Source: an uncultured Paracoccaceae bacterium (lineage in GTDB: Bacteria; Pseudomonadota; Alphaproteobacteria; Rhodobacterales; Rhodobacteraceae). Taken from it: 64,000 nt of DNA. The position numbers were made by a program, and so were the translations under genes. The DNA lies in assembly GCA_947489705.1 (NCBI GenBank), contig CANLEQ010000008.1, positions 62,001 to 126,000 on the forward strand. Direction: 5' to 3'. The notes under the pieces are model-generated. The model made no database searches and was not told the origin of the DNA. It saw nothing but the letters and a program-made list of their open reading frames with translations. This document shows, in pieces, positions 56,247-64,000 of this stretch; the first letter of the stretch is position 1, and every line of letters starts with the position of its first letter.

Positions 56247-57923
56247 ATGAGTTTCAGGACCGACATCGAGATCGCCCGCGAGGCGCCCAAGCTGCCCGTG
56301 CAGGAAATCGGCGCGAAGCTCGGGATCAGCGGCGACGACTTGCTGCCCTACGGGCACGACAAGGCGAAGGTCGGCCAGGGATTCATCGACGGTCTCGCCG
56401 ACAGGCGCGACGGCAAGCTGATCCTCGTGACGGCGATCAACCCCACACCCGCGGGCGAGGGCAAGACCACCACCACGGTCGGGCTCGGAGACGGGCTCAA
56501 CGCCATCGGCAAACGCGCGGCGATCTGCATCCGCGAGGCGTCGCTCGGGCCGTGTTTCGGGATGAAGGGCGGTGCGGCGGGCGGCGGCCGCGCCCAGGTG
56601 ATCCCGATGGAAGAGATGAACCTGCATTTCACGGGCGATTTCCACGCCATCACGAGCGCGCATAACCTGCTCGCGGCGATGATCGACAACCATGTCTACT
56701 GGGGCAATGCGCTCGAGATCGACACGCGCCGGGTCGTGTGGCGGCGGGTCGTCGACATGAACGACCGTGCCCTTCGCGCGATCACCACGTCGCTCGGGGG
56801 CGTCGGCAACGGGTTCCCGCGAGAATCCGGCTTCGACATCACCGTCGCTTCCGAAGTGATGGCGTGCCTGTGCCTCGCCACGTCGATCGACGACCTGCAA
56901 CGGCGCCTCGGCGCGATCATCGTCGCCTATACGCGCGCGCAGACGCCGATCCATGCGCGCGATCTAAAGGCGGACGGGGCCATGACCGTCCTTCTGAAGG
57001 ACGCGATGCAGCCCAACCTCGTTCAGACGCTGGAACACACGCCCGCCTTCGTGCATGGCGGGCCGTTCGCAAACATCGCGCATGGCTGCAATTCCGTGAT
57101 CGCCACCAGGACGGCCCTGAAGCTCGCCGATTACGTGGTGACGGAAGCGGGGTTCGGGGCCGATCTCGGGGCCGAGAAATTCATGAACATCAAGTGCCGT
57201 CAGGCCGGCCTCGCCCCCGATTGCGTCGTACTGGTCGCAACGATCCGTGCGATGAAGATGAATGGCGGCGTGGCCAAGGCCGATCTCGGGGCCGAGAATG
57301 TCGAGGCGGTCCGGCGCGGCTGCGCCAATCTCGGACGCCATCTCGAGAACATGACGGCGTTCGGAACACCCGTCATCGTCGCGATCAACCATTTCCTTGG
57401 CGACACCCCGGCCGAGATCGCGGCCTTGCAGGAATTCGTCGCCGCACGCGATGCGAAGGCGATCCTCTGCCGGCACTGGGCCGAAGGCTCGGACGGGATC
57501 CGGGATCTCGCGACCCGCGTGGCGGAGATCGCCGATCGCGGGGAGAGCGATTTCACGCCCAGCTATCCCGACGAGATGCCCCTTGCGGAAAAGATCGACA
57601 CGATCTGCCGCAGGATCTATCGCGCCGACGGCGCCCTGATGAGCGAGAAGGTTCTCTCGCAGCTTCGGCAATGGGAGGATCAGGGATACGGCCACCTTCC
57701 CGTCTGCATGGCGAAGACGCAGTACAGCTTTTCGACCGATCCCGCCGCACGCGGCGCGCCCACCGGTTTCACCGTGCCGGTGCGCGAGGTGCGGCTGTCG
57801 GCGGGGGCAGGCTTCGTCGTGGCCATCTGCGGCGAGATCATGACGATGCCCGGCCTGCCCCGCGCGCCCGCGGCCGAGACCATCGGCCTCAACGAGATGG
57901 GCCAGGTCGAAGGGCTGTTCTGA
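56247..57923 (+). CDS. fhs: Formate-tetrahydrofolate ligase
   Basis: The 558-residue enzyme makes 10-formyl-THF from formate, THF and ATP. The nucleotide motif is [20 protein letters not shown] (about 67-86). The length fits the bacterial enzyme. It pairs with folD 43 bases downstream, forming the route between formate and methylene-THF. Such a module can assimilate or oxidise formate from methylated compounds such as DMSP in marine bacteria; this is inference. Confidence 0.97.
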   Translation: MSFRTDIEIAREAPKLPVQEIGAKLGISGDDLLPYGHDKAKVGQGFIDGLADRRDGKLILVTAINPTPAGEGKTTTTVGLGDGLNAIGKRAAICIREASLGPCFGMKGGAAGGGRAQVIPMEEMNLHFTGDFHAITSAHNLLAAMIDNHVYWGNALEIDTRRVVWRRVVDMNDRALRAITTSLGGVGNGFPRESGFDITVASEVMACLCLATSIDDLQRRLGAIIVAYTRAQTPIHARDLKADGAMTVLLKDAMQPNLVQTLEHTPAFVHGGPFANIAHGCNSVIATRTALKLADYVVTEAGFGADLGAEKFMNIKCRQAGLAPDCVVLVATIRAMKMNGGVAKADLGAENVEAVRRGCANLGRHLENMTAFGTPVIVAINHFLGDTPAEIAALQEFVAARDAKAILCRHWAEGSDGIRDLATRVAEIADRGESDFTPSYPDEMPLAEKIDTICRRIYRADGALMSEKVLSQLRQWEDQGYGHLPVCMAKTQYSFSTDPAARGAPTGFTVPVREVRLSAGAGFVVAICGEIMTMPGLPRAPAAETIGLNEMGQVEGLF

Positions 57924-57966
57924 ACGGGCCGGAGCGGCCCTCCCAAAAATTCGGAGAGACGACGAC

Positions 57967-58857
57967 ATGAGCGCCAGGATCATCGACGGAAAGGCCTTCG
58001 CGGCCGGCATACGCAGGCGCGTCGCGGACCACGTCGCCCGGCTGGCGGATCAGACCGGGCAGGTGCCGGGCCTCGCCGTGGTCCTCGTCGGCGAGGACCC
58101 CGCCTCGCAGATCTATGTCAGGTCCAAGAACCGGATGACCGACGAATGCGGGATGCGGTCGATCGAGCATCGCCTGCCCGACACGACCACGCAGGCCAAA
58201 CTGCTCGATCTGATCTATGCCCTCAACGGCGACGAGGCCGTGCACGGGATCCTGGTGCAGCTTCCCCTGCCCGCGCATCTCGACCCCGATCTGGTCATCG
58301 CCGCGATCGACCCGCTGAAGGATGTCGACGGCTTTCATGTCTCGAATGTCGGGCGGCTCGGGACGGGACAGAAGAGCATGGTGCCCTGCACGCCCCTCGG
58401 CTGTCTGATGATGCTGCGCGCGCATCTGGGAGATCTCTCGGGGCTCGACGCGGTCGTGCTCGGCCGGTCCAACATCGTCGGCAAGCCGATGGCGCAGCTT
58501 CTGCTGCGGGATTCCTGCACGGTCACGATGGCGCATTCGCGCACCAGGGATCTCGCGCAGGTCACCCGGCGGGCGGACATCCTCGTCGCCGCCGTGGGAC
58601 GGCCCGAAATGATCACCGGGGATTACGTGAAGCCCGGCGCCACGATCATCGATGTGGGCATCAACCGGATCGAACGCGACGGCAAGCAGCGGCTGGTCGG
58701 CGATTGCGCGTTCGAATCCTGTGCCGAGGTCGCCGGCGCGATCACACCGGTTCCGGGCGGCGTGGGGCCGATGACCATCGCGTGCCTTCTGGCCAACACC
58801 GTGACCGCCTTCTGTCGCGCCAGGGGCCTTCCGGAGCCCGAGGGCCTGACGGCCTGA
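57967..58857 (+). CDS. folD: FolD methylene-THF dehydrogenase/cyclohydrolase
   Basis: The 296-residue bifunctional enzyme interconverts methylene-, methenyl- and 10-formyl-THF. The signatures [15 protein letters not shown] (about 38-52, with the catalytic Lys) and [15 protein letters not shown] (about 260) are present; [14 protein letters not shown] is the NADP site. It is coupled in direction to fhs. Confidence 0.97.
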   Translation: MSARIIDGKAFAAGIRRRVADHVARLADQTGQVPGLAVVLVGEDPASQIYVRSKNRMTDECGMRSIEHRLPDTTTQAKLLDLIYALNGDEAVHGILVQLPLPAHLDPDLVIAAIDPLKDVDGFHVSNVGRLGTGQKSMVPCTPLGCLMMLRAHLGDLSGLDAVVLGRSNIVGKPMAQLLLRDSCTVTMAHSRTRDLAQVTRRADILVAAVGRPEMITGDYVKPGATIIDVGINRIERDGKQRLVGDCAFESCAEVAGAITPVPGGVGPMTIACLLANTVTAFCRARGLPEPEGLTA

Positions 58858-58860
58858 ACC

Positions 58861-59445
58861 CTAGCTGCCGGCCCAAGCGCGTTGGCCCGGCAGGTGGAGG
58901 CGCAGCGTCTCGCCGATGCGCAACGTGCCAGGGCGTTCGACCCAGGCCGTGACACCGCGCAAACCCTCGGCCGCCGCCTTGAACTTCTTCCCGGCCTCGC
59001 CCTCCTGTTCGACGATGGTCATCGCGGGCAACTGGCAGGGCTCGTTCTGCATGTCGACGACGAGCGTGACCCCGTCGGGCCCCTGCAGCCGCGCCGAAGG
59101 GGGCACGTGGGAAAAATCTTCGATCCCCTCGATGCAGATCGACGCCCCGAGCCAGGCCGGATCGAGACGTGCGACGCCGATGCGCTCGGCGATGATGGCC
59201 AGTTCCTCGGCCGCGATGATCGAGATCTGGCGCACATTCGCGATTTCGGTGCCCTTGGGATGCTGCGAGGTGACGCGGCCGCAGGAGGGACGGGTCAGGC
59301 CCGCGTGAAACTCTCCCTCCATCCCGCCGAAATCGAGGGGCATCGCCTCGACTGCCATGCCATCGACGGCCTTGCGGTCGCGATGCGGCACCCGGCCGAG
59401 CCAGGTGACCTTCGCGGAATGTTCGGTCGGGACGAGAGCGGGCAT
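58861..59445 (-). CDS. MOSC-domain protein
   Basis: The 194-residue protein has the MOSC (molybdenum cofactor sulfurase C-terminal) fold, with the conserved Cys in QNEPCQLP near residue 138. MOSC proteins bind sulfurated molybdenum cofactor or act on N-hydroxylated compounds. An AAAGGA site precedes the ATG. Its start overlaps the stop of the membrane protein gene by one base. Converges on folD with a three-base gap. Confidence 0.88.
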   Translation of the reverse strand: MPALVPTEHSAKVTWLGRVPHRDRKAVDGMAVEAMPLDFGGMEGEFHAGLTRPSCGRVTSQHPKGTEIANVRQISIIAAEELAIIAERIGVARLDPAWLGASICIEGIEDFSHVPPSARLQGPDGVTLVVDMQNEPCQLPAMTIVEQEGEAGKKFKAAAEGLRGVTAWVERPGTLRIGETLRLHLPGQRAWAGS

Positions 59446-60107
59446 CACGATTCCTTTCGCCGGATCAGGATCGCCAGTGACGCGAGAAGGACAAGGGCGA
59501 AATAGAGCTCGAACAGCTCCTCGATCCGGGAGCTGAGGTCCGAAATGTCGTCCGGCACGTCGACGCCCAGCGGCGCGAGCTTTCTCGCCAGACCGTCCAG
59601 GGATTTCGCCGAGACCACCAGCACGCCGCACAGCGCGAAGAGCCAGGCCCACGCGGCGCCCTGGGAGAGGGCGCGCAGCCAGGGGCGCAGCTGGAACAAG
59701 GCGAGCCGCACCAGAACGACAACGGCGAGGCACACCACGGCCGCGCCGACGAGCTTTTCCCACAAGGGGCTGTCGCCGCTATAAAGGCGAAGCTGAAGGA
59801 TGCCCTCGCTGGTGAAACGCTTGTCGAAATCGAGTTCCCGCATCGCCAGGAGGATGAGCCCGACCGCGACGTGCCAGTTACGCGGACCCGTGCGCGCCCC
59901 CGCATAGAGAAGCGCCGCATAGCCCAGAAGCACCGCGGTGACGGATTCGATCCCGCCGCCCTCTCGCAGCAGCCATTTCCCCTCCGGCGAGCGCAGGAGG
60001 TCGAAGGAGATGAAGGCGAGGACGACCGCAAGGGCGACGGCGATGGAAAACGAGAGGGGTGGTGCGGATCGGAAATCCGCTTCTTCCTGGTATCGGTCTT
60101 GGTGCAT
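59445..60107 (-). CDS. Unrecognised five-helix membrane protein
   Basis: The 220-residue protein has hydrophobic segments at about 20-40, 55-75, 80-90, 115-140, 150-170 and 205-218. There is an acidic C-terminal stretch (DISDLSSRIEELFELYF) before the last helix. The family is not known to me. It is coupled to the MOSC gene. It starts 72 bases beyond the ftsH stop, after the ftsH terminator. Confidence 0.75.
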   Translation of the reverse strand: MHQDRYQEEADFRSAPPLSFSIAVALAVVLAFISFDLLRSPEGKWLLREGGGIESVTAVLLGYAALLYAGARTGPRNWHVAVGLILLAMRELDFDKRFTSEGILQLRLYSGDSPLWEKLVGAAVVCLAVVVLVRLALFQLRPWLRALSQGAAWAWLFALCGVLVVSAKSLDGLARKLAPLGVDVPDDISDLSSRIEELFELYFALVLLASLAILIRRKES

Positions 60108-60124
60108 CGAGGCTTGGTTCCAAA

Positions 60125-60161
60125 AAACGAAAAGGCCGCAATGCCGATGGCAATGCGGCCT
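60125..60161 (-). terminator. ftsH terminator
   Basis: A 13-bp stem with one mismatch (60133-60145 with 60149-60161, three-base loop) is followed on the minus strand by TTTTCGTTTTTT. It separates ftsH from the membrane protein gene. Confidence 0.9.
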
Positions 60162-60179
60162 GTTTCTTACGGTTTGAGG

Positions 60180-62096
<1,917 letters not shown>

Positions 62097-62168
62097 AGAT
62101 ATCTCCCTTTACGGGTTCAGACCGGACGAACCGGATGCGACTCACAGATAGGTATCAGGCCCGCATGT

Positions 62169-63431
62169 TCAATGCGAGACACGGTTCAGAGGGAAATCGG
62201 CGCGATCATCCGCCAAACGTACCGACCATCCGTTCGCATACCCCGCCAGCGGGGCCGAAACAAGCGTACCGCCCCGCCAGAGAGACGGCGACGACAGGAG
62301 CGAGCGGCGGGGCAGGCCCGACAGGCGCCAATCGGCGAGCATGGACAGACCGTCCGGACCCAGCGCCCGAACTCGTGCACCTGCCTCGTCAGGGCCTTCG
62401 AGGCACCATCGTCGGTCCCAGGTTTCGTGGGGATCGGCAGTCAGGTCGCGTACCGCGCTCCATTCGCGGGTAAGGCGGATCTCGCCGCCATCGAACGTGG
62501 CGAGGCAGCCGCCGAGCGTCGCGATCTCCTGCCGGTCCAACCTCGCCAGGAAGCGCTCCAGTGCCGCCTCGCGCGGCGGATATGCCGCACCCGCGATCCA
62601 CGCGATCGCGAGCCGGACGATTCTCCGCCGCGTCTCGTGACCGAGCGCATGGAGCGCGTTCCACCCGATCAACAGGTCCCCCCGGTCCCGCCGCGCGATG
62701 TCGCGCGCCGCATCCCCGGCGACGCGATCGAGTTCGTCACGCGCCGAGGCGAGGTTGCGCGCCACCTGCGAAAGATGCCCGGCTCCGATCCCGAGATCCG
62801 CGAGCGCGGCCATCGCGCGGCGCGCCCGCGTCCGGTCGAACCTTGCATCGTCGTTGCTGGGATCGTCGCGCCATTCCAGGCCGCGATGCGCGAGATAGCC
62901 CCGGAGCGCCAGGCGCGACGCGCCGAGAAGCGGTCGGTGGAACGTCACGCCGTCGCGACGGAAGCTCGGCGCCATCGCCGACAAGCCGTCCACCCCGGCG
63001 CGCCTTGTCAGTCGCATGAGGAACGTCTCGGCCTGATCGTCGGCGGTATGGCCCAGAAGCACATGCGCGATGCCCCGATGCCGCGCCCAGTCGGCCATCA
63101 ATCCATAGCGCGCCGCCCGCGCGCCGGCCTGAAGGTTGCCCGAAAGCTTTGCCCGCCGCCAGATCAGGATGTCGTGATCGACCCCGAGCCGGTGACAGGT
63201 CGCGCGCACGAACCGCGCCTCCTCGGCCGATCCCGGGCGCAGGTCGTGATCGACCGTGGCGACGGCGAGGTCACGGCCCGTCGCGGCGGCAAGATGGAGA
63301 AGTGCGACGGAATCGCTGCCGCCCGAGACCGCCAAGCCGATCCGCCCGGCCGGCAGATGCGCGAGGGCTTCGGAAAGCATGCGGGTCAGCTCCGCATCGC
63401 CGGAGGGGGCGCCCGGCACCCCTTGCGTCAC
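62169..63431 (-). CDS. tilS: tRNA(Ile)-lysidine synthetase
   Basis: The 420-residue enzyme modifies the wobble C of the AUA-reading tRNA. The P-loop SGGSDS is at 36-41, and the LGHTADDQAETFLMRL motif further on confirms TilS. The start overlaps the cpoB stop by four bases, giving the conserved order cpoB-tilS-ftsH. Confidence 0.95.
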   Translation of the reverse strand: MTQGVPGAPSGDAELTRMLSEALAHLPAGRIGLAVSGGSDSVALLHLAAATGRDLAVATVDHDLRPGSAEEARFVRATCHRLGVDHDILIWRRAKLSGNLQAGARAARYGLMADWARHRGIAHVLLGHTADDQAETFLMRLTRRAGVDGLSAMAPSFRRDGVTFHRPLLGASRLALRGYLAHRGLEWRDDPSNDDARFDRTRARRAMAALADLGIGAGHLSQVARNLASARDELDRVAGDAARDIARRDRGDLLIGWNALHALGHETRRRIVRLAIAWIAGAAYPPREAALERFLARLDRQEIATLGGCLATFDGGEIRLTREWSAVRDLTADPHETWDRRWCLEGPDEAGARVRALGPDGLSMLADWRLSGLPRRSLLSSPSLWRGGTLVSAPLAGYANGWSVRLADDRADFPLNRVSH

Positions 63432-64000
63432 GAACAGCCGATATCGGCCCGTGCGGTCTGTGCCTCCACAGACGACGCGCTCTCGGGATAGCGCGTCGTG
63501 ACCTCGCCGAGCGTAGCGCAGGCATCGGCGCGCTGGTTCAGCGTCTCGAGCTTGAGGCCGAGATTGAGCAGGGCTTCGGGGGCGAACGGTCCCTGAGGAT
63601 CGCCGCTGAACGCATCGAGATAGGCGCGCGCCGCCTCGGCGTCGTCGCCGAGTTGCGACAGCGCCTGCGCGCGCAGGAAATGCGCCTCGATCGTCAGTGG
63701 GCCGCTGGTATAGGTCTCGGCGAAGGCCTGGAAGAGGTCCGCGGCGCTGCGAAAGCTACCGGAATCGAGGGCCTCCTTCGCCCGATCGAAATCGTCCTGT
63801 TCGCCCACGGCCATCTGTGCACCCGCGCTCGGACGCGGTGCCGGCGCGGTGCGAGGCGCGGGCGTGTCGGCGGCGTCGCCGCCGAGCGTGGGCGTCTCGC
63901 CCAGCGTGCCGATATCGCAATTCGGCTCCAGCTCGCAGAGACGGAATTCGAGATCGCCGACGCGGTTGGTGCCATCGCTCACCACGCGGTTGATCCGGAA
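63428..64000 (-). CDS. cpoB: Cell division coordinator CpoB/YbgF (partial)
   Basis: The right edge of the window cuts this gene, so only the last 190 residues are seen. They include the FRLCELEPNCDI segment typical of alphaproteobacterial YbgF, a Pro/Ala linker, and tetratricopeptide repeats (for example FDRAKEALDSGSFRSAADLF). CpoB works with the Tol-Pal system in septal wall synthesis. The N-terminal signal and coiled coil are outside the window. Confidence 0.92.
   Translation of the reverse strand, partial: FRINRVVSDGTNRVGDLEFRLCELEPNCDIGTLGETPTLGGDAADTPAPRTAPAPRPSAGAQMAVGEQDDFDRAKEALDSGSFRSAADLFQAFAETYTSGPLTIEAHFLRAQALSQLGDDAEAARAYLDAFSGDPQGPFAPEALLNLGLKLETLNQRADACATLGEVTTRYPESASSVEAQTARADIGCS

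Noticed and set aside
57926-57940. Hairpin between fhs and folD as an operon break
   Set aside because: The stem has only five pairs and an A run, not a T run, follows on the coding strand.

Overview
The window looks like chromosomal DNA of an alphaproteobacterium, most likely a Rhodobacterales (Roseobacter/Paracoccus-type) organism. Evidence is the high GC content and dense GC-rich shadow frames, the gene neighbourhoods (hflK-hflC-DUF2065-deg; purA-DUF2842; surf1-thrC-M16 peptidase; cpoB-tilS-ftsH; a Tad locus using cpaB/cpaC/cpaE/cpaF names), a VPLPA C-terminal sorting signal, and frequent ATGA/TGATG start-stop overlaps. I saw no rRNA or tRNA genes, insertion sequences, phage genes or CRISPR arrays. 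No intergenic gap exceeds 300 bases.

Layout. 1-4.8 kb: a cut-off lipoprotein, an M48 protease lipoprotein, a small protein coupled to a class II histone-deacetylase-like amidohydrolase, a [2Fe-2S] ferredoxin, and a Deg/HtrA protease. 4.6-10.1 kb (minus): hflK-hflC-DUF2065, glutathione reductase, rpiA and thiamine pyrophosphokinase. 10.2-17.5 kb: an unrecognised disordered protein, purA-DUF2842, a VPLPA-anchored secreted protein, secG, pyrG, a CsbD stress protein and an MipA/OmpV porin-like protein. 17.5-21.4 kb: a TerB protein coupled to a polar amino-acid ABC importer. 21.4-31.4 kb (minus): an FAD-linked oxidase with an MBL-fold protein, then a GNAT-M16-thrC-surf1 group and the cytochrome c oxidase genes ctaE-ctaG-small protein-ctaB-ctaC. 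31.6-39.6 kb: tldD, dprA, topA, a 3-oxoacid CoA-transferase pair and a lytic transglycosylase.

39.9-51.6 kb is a Tad (tight adherence) pilus locus: pilin flp, cpaB, secretin cpaC, an OmpA-like lipoprotein, cpaE, motor cpaF, tadB, tadC, two TPR lipoproteins, prepilin peptidase, and an AAA+ ATPase of unknown job. It lacks TadE/F/G-type minor pilins and a recognisable cpaD. A strong terminator separates the pilin from the machinery genes.

51.6-64 kb: an NAD(P)-binding reductase, the ligase-associated helicase/PdeM pair with a thioesterase, a tiny free-standing 24-residue membrane-protein gene, fhs and folD (one-carbon metabolism), a MOSC protein with a membrane protein, ftsH, tilS and the C-terminal part of cpoB.

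The best leads for something undescribed are the 24-residue gene with its own ribosome site and terminator (55.9-56.1 kb), the Tad-linked AAA+ ATPase and OmpA-for-CpaD arrangement, a perfect 30-bp palindrome near 38.74 kb, a CtrA-like box before dprA, a glutathione reductase with a roughly 40-residue insertion, and an acidic tail on cytochrome oxidase subunit II. Most of the rest is ordinary housekeeping. All functional assignments come from reading the sequence and remembered families; no database search was run.
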